From positions 62,001-126,000 of the forward strand of contig JADJSG010000005.1 in NCBI GenBank assembly GCA_016711825.1: a DNA stretch of 64,000 bases. Direction: 5' to 3'. Below, piece after piece: positions 37,113-45,301 of the stretch (its first letter is position 1; each line of letters starts with the position of its first letter). The position numbers were made by a program, and so were the translations under genes. This DNA is from Bacteroidota bacterium (GTDB lineage: Bacteria > Bacteroidota > Bacteroidia > Chitinophagales > Chitinophagaceae). Below the pieces are notes generated by a model. It saw only the letters and a program-made list of their open reading frames with translations, did not search any database and was not told the DNA's origin.

Positions 37113-37159
37113 TGACGTTGCTTATAAAAATTTAACCTCTGATTAAAACATCAACGTCA
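37113..37159 (+). promoter_or_regulatory. stem-loop in the tryptophanase leader
   Basis: TGACGTTG (37113-37120) and CAACGTCA (37152-37159) are perfect 8-bp complements around a 31-bp loop, between the possible leader peptide and the tryptophanase start. It could be an attenuation structure or an operator pair. Confidence 0.35.
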
Positions 37160-37252
37160 ATTGTTTTATGTATTTCCAGTAATAATGAAAAATATATAAA
37201 TCATAGAAAGAAAATAGCTATTAAATAAATAAAACAAAATAGTATATAAACC

Positions 37253-38629
37253 ATGAAAAATATTATAGAACCATTTAAAATCAAGTCTGTGGAACCTATC
37301 TATTTTAACACTTTAGAACAAAGGAAAGAAATATTAAACACAGCTCATTATAATCTTTTTTTAATCAAAGCAAAAGATGTGCTAATTGATTTATTAACGG
37401 ATAGCGGCACAAGCGCTATGAGTAGTCATCAATGGGCCGGTATCATGCAAGGAGATGAATCATATGCGGGTAGCTCGAGTTTTTTTCGATTCGAGAAAAC
37501 TATCCAACAAATTACTGGGTTTCCTATCGTAATGCCTACACATCAAGGTCGAGCTTCTGAAAAAATTCTATTTAGTATTATTGGGGGGAAAGGCAAATAT
37601 ATCCTTAGTAATACTTTGTTTGACACAACCAGAGCAAATATTGAATTTACAGGTGCTGAGGGTGTTGACTTTATTTGTGAAGAAGGAAAAAATCCATCTA
37701 TCATTGCGCCATTTAAAGGCAACATACATATAGAAAATTTAAAGGACTTCATACATGAAAAAGGTGCAGAAAATATCCCACTTTGTATTATAACAGTGAC
37801 AAATAATTCAGGTGGAGGTCAGCCTGTTAGTATGAAAAACATTCAAGATACTAGTGTTATTTGTAAGAAACATCAGATACCGCTTTTTATTGATGCCTGC
37901 AGATTTGCAGAAAATGCATACTTCATTAAGACTCGTGAACCTGGCTATGAAACCAAATCAATTAATGACATTGCTCAGGAAATGTTTTCATACGCTGATG
38001 GTTGCACCATGAGTGCAAAAAAAGATGCTTTTGCAAACATAGGTGGATTTTTGGCCATGAAAGATCCAGTTTTAGCACTCTCCTGTAGAAATTTACTTGT
38101 TATAACAGAAGGCTTTCCTACATATGGTGGACTTGCTGGAAGAGATTTGGAAGCAATTGCGATTGGGCTTAACGAAGTGATGGATGAAAATTATTTGCAT
38201 TATCGAATCAAAAGTATTGAATATTTAGCCAATAAATTAATTGCTGCAGGAGTACCAATTATGCAACCTGCTGGTGGGCATGCTGTCTATTTGAATGCGA
38301 AGGAATTTTTGAGTCATATTCCAATTACAGAATATCCTGGCCAGGCATTAGCTACTGCACTTTATATTGAGGGTGGCATTAGAAGTGTAGAAATCGGTTC
38401 TCTCATGTTTGGCAAATACAACAAAGCAAATGAATTAATTCCTGCACAAATGGAATTGGTTAGGCTTGCTATACCACGACGAGTGTATACACAAAGCCAT
38501 ATAGATTATGTTGCTGAAATAATCATTGAATTATATCAAAAAAGACATTTAGTCATAGGTCTAGAAATTACAGAGGAAGCATCGATGCTAAGACATTTTA
38601 CCGCTAAATTAAAACCAATAAAAAATTAA
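37253..38629 (+). CDS. tnaA: tryptophanase (tryptophan indole-lyase)
   Basis: A 458-residue PLP enzyme collinear with E. coli TnaA. Motifs: LIDLLTDSGTSAM, PTHQGRASEKI, FIDACRFAENAYFI, and the Schiff-base lysine in MSAKKDA. Tryptophanase rather than tyrosine phenol-lyase is indicated by VEIGS at the substrate-specificity site (tyrosine phenol-lyase has MERG) and by the C-terminal LRHFTAKL with the tryptophanase His. It splits tryptophan to indole, pyruvate and ammonia in the cytoplasm. It is 4 bp upstream of a paralog of the other specificity. Confidence 0.88.
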   Translation: MKNIIEPFKIKSVEPIYFNTLEQRKEILNTAHYNLFLIKAKDVLIDLLTDSGTSAMSSHQWAGIMQGDESYAGSSSFFRFEKTIQQITGFPIVMPTHQGRASEKILFSIIGGKGKYILSNTLFDTTRANIEFTGAEGVDFICEEGKNPSIIAPFKGNIHIENLKDFIHEKGAENIPLCIITVTNNSGGGQPVSMKNIQDTSVICKKHQIPLFIDACRFAENAYFIKTREPGYETKSINDIAQEMFSYADGCTMSAKKDAFANIGGFLAMKDPVLALSCRNLLVITEGFPTYGGLAGRDLEAIAIGLNEVMDENYLHYRIKSIEYLANKLIAAGVPIMQPAGGHAVYLNAKEFLSHIPITEYPGQALATALYIEGGIRSVEIGSLMFGKYNKANELIPAQMELVRLAIPRRVYTQSHIDYVAEIIIELYQKRHLVIGLEITEEASMLRHFTAKLKPIKN

Positions 38630-38633
38630 ATAA

Positions 38634-40016
38634 ATGAAAAATACAACAAGAAGTTGGGCAGAGCCCTACAAAATGAAAATGGTGGAATTGCTAAAGATGA
38701 CCACAAATGCTCAAAGAAAGAAAGCATTAAAGGATGCAGGCTACAACACATTTTTACTCAAATCAGAGGACGTATATATTGACCTATTAACAGATAGTGG
38801 TACTGCAGCTATGAGTGATAGGCAATGGGCTGGTATGATGATGGGCGATGAGGCCTATGCGGGTAGTAGAAACTATTATCACTTAGAGGAAGTTGTAAAA
38901 AATGTATATGGTTATAAATACCTAATACCAACGCATCAAGGAAGAGGAGCCGAAAATATATTGTCGCAAATAATGATTAAAAAAGGCGATATCATTCCTG
39001 GCAATATGTACTTCACTACTACGCGTCTTCATCAAGAGCTGGCTGGCGGTAAGTTTGAAGATATCATCATCGATGAAGCACACGACCCGGAAAATGAATT
39101 TCCATTTAAAGGTAATGTGGACTTAAATAAATTAGAAAAAATCATCAAGAAAAATGGTGCAAAAAAAATCCCCTATGTAAGTATAGCCACAAGTGTAAAT
39201 ATGGCTGGAGGTCAGCCTATCAGTATGCAAAATTTAAAGGAGCTTCGAAAATTTACCAACAAGCATCATATAAAAATAATTCATGACATGACTCGAGTTG
39301 CAGAAAATGCATATTTTATTCAACAAAAAGAAAATGGCTATTCAAATATATCGGTAAAGAACATTGTAAAAGAAATTTGCTCGTATACCGATGGCGCTAC
39401 CATGAGTGCAAAAAAGGATGCACTTGTGAATATTGGAGGATTTCTTACATTAAATGATTGGAAGCTCTTTGAAGAAGCACGTAATTTAGTGGTTGTTTAT
39501 GAAGGTTTACATACCTATGGTGGATTAGCAGGCAGAGATATGGAAGCAATGGCCATTGGCATTGGTGAAAGTGTAGATGATGATCATATTAGGGCTCGAG
39601 TAGGGCAAGTAATATATCTTGGAGAAAAAATGATGGCACATCATATCCCTATTGTGAAACCAATTGGTGGTCATGGAATATTCGTAGATGCGAAAAAATT
39701 TCTTCCACATCTCAGTCAAGATCAATATCCAGCTCAAGCACTTGCTGCTGAAATATATTTAGACTCAGGTGTAAGAACAATGGAACGGGGTATTGTTTCC
39801 GCTGGTAGAAAATCGAATGGCGAAAATTATAACCCTAAGTTAGAATTAGTTCGTTTTACAATTCCAAGGCGCGTGTATACACAAGCTCATATGGATGTAA
39901 TTGCAGAATCTGCCTGTCGAGTATTTGACAAGAGATCAAAAATTACTGGTTTGAAAATGATTTATGAACCAAAATATTTAAGATTTTTTCAAGCTAGATT
40001 TGAGAAATTGAAATAG
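38634..40016 (+). CDS. tpl: tyrosine phenol-lyase
   Basis: A 460-residue PLP beta-eliminating lyase, paralogous to the preceding gene. It matches the tyrosine phenol-lyase branch: MSDRQWAGMMMGDEAYAGS, GNMYFTTTR, the PLP lysine in MSAKKDALVNIGGF, the specificity arginine in RTMERGI (Arg381 in Citrobacter) and the C-terminal LRFFQARF with Phe instead of His. It would convert tyrosine to phenol, pyruvate and ammonia. The operon gives the cell paired aromatic amino acid lyases, releasing pyruvate as carbon and electron source and ammonium. Confidence 0.85.
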   Translation: MKNTTRSWAEPYKMKMVELLKMTTNAQRKKALKDAGYNTFLLKSEDVYIDLLTDSGTAAMSDRQWAGMMMGDEAYAGSRNYYHLEEVVKNVYGYKYLIPTHQGRGAENILSQIMIKKGDIIPGNMYFTTTRLHQELAGGKFEDIIIDEAHDPENEFPFKGNVDLNKLEKIIKKNGAKKIPYVSIATSVNMAGGQPISMQNLKELRKFTNKHHIKIIHDMTRVAENAYFIQQKENGYSNISVKNIVKEICSYTDGATMSAKKDALVNIGGFLTLNDWKLFEEARNLVVVYEGLHTYGGLAGRDMEAMAIGIGESVDDDHIRARVGQVIYLGEKMMAHHIPIVKPIGGHGIFVDAKKFLPHLSQDQYPAQALAAEIYLDSGVRTMERGIVSAGRKSNGENYNPKLELVRFTIPRRVYTQAHMDVIAESACRVFDKRSKITGLKMIYEPKYLRFFQARFEKLK

Positions 40017-40066
40017 GCATGTCAGTACAGGCTCATGATAAGTGTATTAGAAACTTGTTCGATTTT

Positions 40067-41077
40067 TTAATGATTTGCATTATTAATAAAACTAGTATCG
40101 GTAAGCGAATGTAGAAAAGAAATTAAGTCAATCTTTTCTTGTGGAGTTAGTTGCAATCCATGTTCAAAACTTGGTTTTGCCATTATAGGATCTAGGGTAC
40201 TTGATTTCTTAACACCACTATTGTATTGTTCTACTACTTGCTCTAAAGTCTGAAAACGACCATCATGCATATAAGGTGCCGTAAGAGCAACATTTCGCAA
40301 GGTTGGCGTTTTAAATTTGCCCATATCAGCAAGATCTGCAGTCACCATAAAGCGACCCATATTGACACCTTCAAATATTGAATCAATGCCAATATTGTGA
40401 AATGAGTTGTCTTGAAACAAACCTAAACTATGACAATGAAAACATTCTCCTTTTTCAGAATTAAAAATATATAAACCATTCAATTCAGATGCAGTTAACA
40501 TTGTTTTCTTTTGTAAATATTGATCAAAGGTAGAATTCAGTGATACTAGCGATCGAAGATACTGTGCCAAAGCTTTGGCGATATCTGTTTGAGAAATTTC
40601 TTCTATGTTATAGACATTTTTAAAAAGCATTTTATATTCTGCATCACTGTTCAGTTTAGAAATATCAGTAGCAAAAAACTCATTTACTTCAAAATACATC
40701 GCATCTTCTAGCGTTCCTTCTATTCCGCCACGCCACAAAAATACATTGTTCCATGCTTCATTAATATGCGGTATCGCATTGGCTGCAAATGTCGTAAAAG
40801 CAGTTGCCTTTTCGTGACATGATGAGCATGATTTTCCATTGTTTGACAATATTGGGTCATAATATAATTTTCTTCCAAGTGCGACGCCTTCGAAGCTTAA
40901 TGGATTATCAGATGGCATATTTATGATTGGTATATAATTAGGGTATTTGATTTCATAAGGTGTCAAACCTGTATTGATTGCCGGAAGGTCAAGATTCTTA
41001 TTTTGTTTGCATCCCAATATAATAATTGAAATATATAACAACAATAAGATAAAAATACCACCTTTTGAAACCCTCAT
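40067..41077 (-). CDS. di-heme cytochrome c peroxidase/MauG superfamily protein, MbnH-like
   Basis: A 336-residue lipoprotein (lipobox ISIIILGCKQ) with two heme c sites, CSSCH at about 88 and CFHCH at about 210, and the family blocks LGRKLYYDPILS and FKTPTLRNVALTAPYMHDG. The peroxidase/MauG superfamily includes bacterial H2O2 peroxidases and MbnH, which uses peroxide to oxidise a tryptophan in its partner MbnP. The partner-like gene lies directly upstream (11-32 bp, depending on start), which favours the MbnH type. An in-frame ATG at 41098 is an alternative start. Confidence 0.8.
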   Translation of the reverse strand: MRVSKGGIFILLLLYISIIILGCKQNKNLDLPAINTGLTPYEIKYPNYIPIINMPSDNPLSFEGVALGRKLYYDPILSNNGKSCSSCHEKATAFTTFAANAIPHINEAWNNVFLWRGGIEGTLEDAMYFEVNEFFATDISKLNSDAEYKMLFKNVYNIEEISQTDIAKALAQYLRSLVSLNSTFDQYLQKKTMLTASELNGLYIFNSEKGECFHCHSLGLFQDNSFHNIGIDSIFEGVNMGRFMVTADLADMGKFKTPTLRNVALTAPYMHDGRFQTLEQVVEQYNSGVKKSSTLDPIMAKPSFEHGLQLTPQEKIDLISFLHSLTDTSFINNANH

Positions 41078-41109
41078 TATACAAAACATTTTTATCATAT
41101 TGATTCAAT

Positions 41110-41820
41110 TTATTCAATTGTAAAAATATTATAACCGTTAGCAGCAATCTTAGTCATCAATGCTGGACTACTCATAGTGTGATTTCCATCAAAATAGATA
41201 CTATATAAATTGGGACTTCGATACCATTCGTTGATATTCATCGTCAATAAATAATTGGGAATTTCTCTACTTATAACTATATCCTTATTAACAGAACAAT
41301 TCACCAATCCCACATCTGTTCCGAGATGCATCGCATAGCCCATATCGCCAGCTGCTGTAGCAATATGTCCTTCTAATTTTAAAAAATGATAACCACCACC
41401 CATCATATCAGGCCACGCCATATTGACATTTTCGCTTGTATTTGGAAGTGTATTACTCAAATTTTTCGCAGCGGTTAATCCAATTTTACATGAAAAAGAT
41501 GTATATGTACCGTTAGGCACAGCATCTAAAACCAATTGATTTGTGGCTTGTGTAAATGCATTTACATACTGTATTTGTTCGCTTTTATAATCATCCCCAT
41601 TGGCATTGTGGAGTACAATATCAGAAATGTAATATTCTAATCTTGTAACACTATAAAAGTCTCCGGCATTATTTAAGTATCTCATTGTATCTTTAAATAG
41701 AGGCACATCATCCACCTTATAATTGATGTCGATTCGAAGTTGACTAGTTGTATTTTCTGTCTTCTTTTGGCACGATGTTATTGTGATGATTGCAAATGCG
41801 AATAGTAATATGTATTTCAT
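41110..41820 (-). CDS. MbnP-like lipoprotein
   Basis: A 236-residue protein with a lipoprotein signal (AFAIITITSCQKK). The body has the beta-sandwich pattern of MbnP-family proteins: YSVTRLEYYISDIVL, WPDMMGGGYHFLKLEG with the conserved Trp, HLGTD and NEWYRSP. Known MbnP binds copper after its tryptophan is converted to kynurenine by MbnH. In this island a copper or metal role near NirK and Sco makes sense but is inference. First gene of a two-gene unit with the di-heme protein. Confidence 0.78.
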   Translation of the reverse strand: MKYILLFAFAIITITSCQKKTENTTSQLRIDINYKVDDVPLFKDTMRYLNNAGDFYSVTRLEYYISDIVLHNANGDDYKSEQIQYVNAFTQATNQLVLDAVPNGTYTSFSCKIGLTAAKNLSNTLPNTSENVNMAWPDMMGGGYHFLKLEGHIATAAGDMGYAMHLGTDVGLVNCSVNKDIVISREIPNYLLTMNINEWYRSPNLYSIYFDGNHTMSSPALMTKIAANGYNIFTIE

Positions 41821-41863
41821 ATAATAAGGAAATTTTGTATTGAATTTTAAATCAATATAAATA

Positions 41864-41912
41864 CAAAATTACATATTTTTTATTTAAAAGACTTTTTTAT
41901 CTTTATTTATTT
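41864..41912 (-). promoter_or_regulatory. promoter and shared motif upstream of the MbnP-like gene
   Basis: TAATTTTG (minus strand 41871-41864) fits TAnnTTTG. The 19-bp string at 41894-41912 is identical to the one upstream of norC (36904-36922), in the same orientation relative to its gene. Confidence 0.5.
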
Positions 41913-41979
41913 TGTATTGTAATAATAAAAACAAATAGCAGTTATGCGCTAATCTTTTTAGTATTGCTTGCAAAATAAA

Positions 41980-43767
41980 TCACACACCTAAACATAATAT
42001 TTCCAATCGTTTATGTGCTTCTTTCAAACCTTCTGTAAATTCTTTAGAAAAAACCAATTGTTCTTTAGCTAAATTTATATAATATTCGATCCCATTTAAT
42101 AAATTAGCGAAAAATGTATCATAATATTTCTTTCTTTTTGTCAACTGCCCTGACACCAAATCTTTATTAAACTGTTCTCTAATAAAATCAATATACAAAT
42201 TGATTTCAGCCAAAAACATATTCGGCCTTTCGTTATTGCTAATAATATTTAATCGGCCATAGATATGACTTACCATTGTTTCTAAATTAACCACTTTCGA
42301 AAAATTTACAATATTTGGACCGGGGCATATCGTAACAGAGGGCAGATTTTTGATAAATGGAATATTATAATTAATTGCTGCTGAATTAGAAAGACCCACA
42401 CAAAGACATTCTTTTGCAAGCACTTCATCAACCTGCATTAGAAAATCACTTTCAGATAATTGAAAAGAGTTTAATTGTGCAAGTTTTAGTTTTTGATATT
42501 TTTTAGATGCAACACAAATAGGTTCTTTTGTAAATTCAGTATTGAATGCCAAATGCTTTTCAATACAAGGGCTACCAGGTGATTTTTTATGAATACGATT
42601 ATTTTTCTCCATTTCCGATGTAGTACCCTTTAAATAATGGAATCGAATACCTAATGGGGAATTATTGCTTAAACATATATCTTCTTTTTTGGCATTGCTC
42701 AATAAATTTAAAGTCACATCATCAACAGTAGTTGCTTCGGGCACTAACAAGAATGGCGTTCCCCATCCGATACTATCCATTTGATAATAATGTAATAAAA
42801 ATTGCTGCTCTTCGTAAGTGCCTATACCTCCCTGTACTGAAAATGAAACATTAGGTGGGTATTTAAACGATTTTTTATATTTTACTTTTAAAACTTCGTT
42901 ATAAATTTCAAAAATTGTACGAATCAATTCTTCCTTTTGACGTTTAAACTCTTCTAAAATAGGCCCAAGCAAATATCCGTCAGTTGCAAACGCATGTCCT
43001 CCGCAATTTAAACCCGATTCAATCCTATATTCACTCACCCAAAGCCCTTTCTTAGCCAAATATTTACCTTGTATCAATGCTGATCTAAAGTCACTTACTT
43101 TAATTACTATTTTTTTATTAAAAGTTCCGTTTTCATCGATGTCAAACTCCTTCCATTGTAAAAGATAGTTGTACACACGAGGGTTCATTCCCGCTGAAAA
43201 AACAATAGAAGAGTTCCGAAGATTACAATGAGCATAGCCTCTCAATGCAGAAACAGCATCAGATCCATCTTCAATAATATTTCCATTTAGATCATATTGA
43301 TCCTTGTCAACTTTTGTCATAATATTTACATCTATACTACCTGCTCGTATTTGTGTACGTAAATAATCTTGTGTCTTTAACTTGGTGTAACCATCTTCCA
43401 TATGGCACATATCAACATACTTGCGTTTGAGTTCATGATCATTTGCAAGCATTTCAAAATACTTTACAATTTCACTTCCTTCTACAAATTGCTCCATTTT
43501 AAGCTTTACAAGTTGTAATTCTACAATTTCATTTACAAGATTTAAGTAATCGGTGATACGTTTCGCTCTATAATCCGTTTCCTCAGTAGAAATAGGAAAA
43601 TATGTCTTACCAGCAATTGGATAGTAATGTTTACGCATCAACTCAATAAGTTTGTCCTCCACGATAGATATAACAGATGAAATACCGAATCTAGCAACTT
43701 TAATTGGTGTGTCAATAGAAAAGGCAAGACCCAATACAGGTATATGAAAAGTATGAATATTCTTCAT
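41980..43767 (-). CDS. large cytoplasmic protein with nitronate-monooxygenase-like TIM-barrel motifs
   Basis: A 595-residue protein without signal peptide or membrane helix. The N-terminus (HIPVLGLAFSIDTPIKVARF then GISSVIS) and the central blocks (ESGLNCGGHAFATDGYLLG, VSFSVQGGIGTYEEQQFLL, GWGTPFLLVPEATTVDD) resemble FMN-binding barrels of the 2-nitropropane dioxygenase/nitronate monooxygenase type. The C-terminal ~200 residues, with several cysteines (KECLCVGLSNSAAIN, SVTICPGPNIVNF), match nothing I can name. Function is not established. The setting, between MbnP-like and FMN-binding genes, suggests a redox enzyme tied to nitrogen oxides. Confidence 0.5.
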   Translation of the reverse strand: MKNIHTFHIPVLGLAFSIDTPIKVARFGISSVISIVEDKLIELMRKHYYPIAGKTYFPISTEETDYRAKRITDYLNLVNEIVELQLVKLKMEQFVEGSEIVKYFEMLANDHELKRKYVDMCHMEDGYTKLKTQDYLRTQIRAGSIDVNIMTKVDKDQYDLNGNIIEDGSDAVSALRGYAHCNLRNSSIVFSAGMNPRVYNYLLQWKEFDIDENGTFNKKIVIKVSDFRSALIQGKYLAKKGLWVSEYRIESGLNCGGHAFATDGYLLGPILEEFKRQKEELIRTIFEIYNEVLKVKYKKSFKYPPNVSFSVQGGIGTYEEQQFLLHYYQMDSIGWGTPFLLVPEATTVDDVTLNLLSNAKKEDICLSNNSPLGIRFHYLKGTTSEMEKNNRIHKKSPGSPCIEKHLAFNTEFTKEPICVASKKYQKLKLAQLNSFQLSESDFLMQVDEVLAKECLCVGLSNSAAINYNIPFIKNLPSVTICPGPNIVNFSKVVNLETMVSHIYGRLNIISNNERPNMFLAEINLYIDFIREQFNKDLVSGQLTKRKKYYDTFFANLLNGIEYYINLAKEQLVFSKEFTEGLKEAHKRLEILCLGV

Positions 43768-43875
43768 GATAAAATGAGTATTTTTACGGATTAATAAGAA
43801 ACATGTTTACAATTGAAAATTAAAAAATGAAAATTTATAGTACTATGTATTCAATAATTTATAGTATTATTTTTT

Positions 43876-44307
43876 TTAAAAACAAATGGCCCTGTCCCAA
43901 GCTATTTTATTTACAATGCCTAGGGTACTATCTGTCATCTTGATAGCTTTAATCATTATGAAATTTAACACTCCATTCATTACTCTTGCTATAGGAAATT
44001 TTCCATAATATAATTCTGCTGCATATTTTTCCTCCCGAGCGTCTAATGCTTCTATTTCGCCAAAAAACTGAACTCCTTTTACTGCAAACTTTCGTATGTG
44101 ATTTGGTAAAATTGTACCACTTACATGTCCATTATTTGCTATATGTTTAGAATGCTCTGCCGAAGCAGATGATTTGTATATTAAACGCATATGGAGATTA
44201 TCATAAATAAAATAACAGTTAAAACAGTATGGCAATCCGTTTGCATCTAAACAGCAAACAGTCATGCATGTTTGTTGTGACATAAAATCAATAATTATTC
44301 TATTCAT
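43876..44307 (-). CDS. pyridoxamine 5'-phosphate oxidase-like FMN split-barrel protein
   Basis: A 143-residue single-domain protein. MTVCCLDANGLPYCFNCYFI, the strand RLIYKSSASAEHSKHI and VSGTILPNHIRKFAVKGVQF follow the split-barrel flavin-binding pattern. Small members bind FMN or heme and act as reductases of varied substrates. Its unusual N-terminal cysteines (CMTVCC) are worth noting. It lies 10 bp after the thioesterase gene and before the large barrel protein, probably one transcription unit. Confidence 0.7.
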   Translation of the reverse strand: MNRIIIDFMSQQTCMTVCCLDANGLPYCFNCYFIYDNLHMRLIYKSSASAEHSKHIANNGHVSGTILPNHIRKFAVKGVQFFGEIEALDAREEKYAAELYYGKFPIARVMNGVLNFIMIKAIKMTDSTLGIVNKIAWDRAICF

Positions 44308-44317
44308 GATCAGATAT

Positions 44318-44803
44318 TTAATGTTTGTTTATGGCTAGATATGCTTTTTTATTTCTTCGATGAAGGGCATTTTCATGCTGCATAATTTCATCTGCGGAAG
44401 TAGGTTTAACAGCTAATACATCTGTTGCATTCCCAATTTCATCAAGTGCAACAAAGGTAAAAAAACCTTCCCCTAATATTTTTTGTTCGAGCTGTAAAAC
44501 ATCTTTTGAGTAAGCTAACACTTGTATTTCCATCGAAGTTTTAAAGGTTCTAGTAATAATTGCATAAATAAAAATAATATCTCCAACTTTAGCCGAACGC
44601 ATAAAGTCAATATGTGAGACCGAGGCAGTTACACATATTTTATCCGCATGAATTTGCGCACAAACTGCTGCAGCCATATCCATCCATTCTACTAATCGTC
44701 CTCCTTTTAATAATCCCATTGGGTTTGTATCATTTGGACAAACAACTTCCGTTTTTGTCGTTTTAGAATCTATTGGGGTTTTATAAAATTCAGTTTTATT
44801 CAA
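44318..44803 (-). CDS. acyl-CoA thioesterase (hotdog fold)
   Basis: A 161-residue YciA-type hotdog protein. The N-terminal NPMGLLKGGRLVEWMDMAAAV carries the catalytic region on the hotdog helix, and SHIDFMRSAKVGDIIFIYA is the conserved second strand block. Members hydrolyse short- to long-chain acyl-CoAs in the cytoplasm. Its place in a nitrogen-oxide island is unexplained. It is divergent from the second norC-like gene, with back-to-back promoters. Confidence 0.82.
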   Translation of the reverse strand: MNKTEFYKTPIDSKTTKTEVVCPNDTNPMGLLKGGRLVEWMDMAAAVCAQIHADKICVTASVSHIDFMRSAKVGDIIFIYAIITRTFKTSMEIQVLAYSKDVLQLEQKILGEGFFTFVALDEIGNATDVLAVKPTSADEIMQHENALHRRNKKAYLAINKH

Positions 44804-44848
44804 TTAATACGTATTTATAAATTTTAAAATAAATCGTTATACTTTCTG

Positions 44849-44876
44849 CAAATGTAAACAATTATGGATATATTTG
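44849..44876. promoter_or_regulatory. divergent promoters between thioesterase and second norC genes
   Basis: Minus strand TACATTTG (44856-44849) faces the thioesterase gene and plus strand TATATTTG (44869-44876) faces the norC-like gene. A variant of the shared motif (GTCTTTTATTATG) follows at 44876-44888. Confidence 0.55.
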
Positions 44877-44896
44877 TCTTTTATTATGAATAAATT

Positions 44897-45301
44897 ATGA
44901 ATTTTGAAAAAAATAAAATAATCATCACTATTGGGCTCTTTATTATTTTCACATTTTATTCCATAATATTATATACCTCTGTATATAAGAATGACCAATC
45001 AACAAATGACACAAACCACGATGGTAAATTAATCTGGCAAAAATATAACTGTGGTGCTTGTCATCAGATTTATGGTTTAGGTGGATATCTTGGCCCAGAT
45101 TTGACAAATGAATACGCTAAAAGAAGTGAAGCATTTATTATAGCCTTTATTAAAAATGGGAATAATACGATGCCTCAATTTGATTTGACAGACCAGGAAT
45201 TACATTCCCTCATGCAATTTTTAAAATTACTGGATTCATCTGGTAGTTCAGACCCAAGAACATTTAAAATAAATACCAATGGAAGTATTGAACAAGAATA
45301 A
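44897..45301 (+). CDS. NorC-like membrane-anchored cytochrome c
   Basis: A 134-residue protein with one N-terminal helix (IIITIGLFIIFTFYSIILY) and a mono-heme c site CGACH followed by QIYGLGGYLGPDLTNEYAKR, the NorC signature. The Met in NNTMPQFDL is the likely distal ligand. It is a paralog of the norC at 36.3 kb and is paired with a divergent NorB-like gene that overlaps its 3' end by 23 bp, so the two form a unit. It presumably feeds electrons to that subunit. Confidence 0.8.
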   Translation: MNFEKNKIIITIGLFIIFTFYSIILYTSVYKNDQSTNDTNHDGKLIWQKYNCGACHQIYGLGGYLGPDLTNEYAKRSEAFIIAFIKNGNNTMPQFDLTDQELHSLMQFLKLLDSSGSSDPRTFKINTNGSIEQE

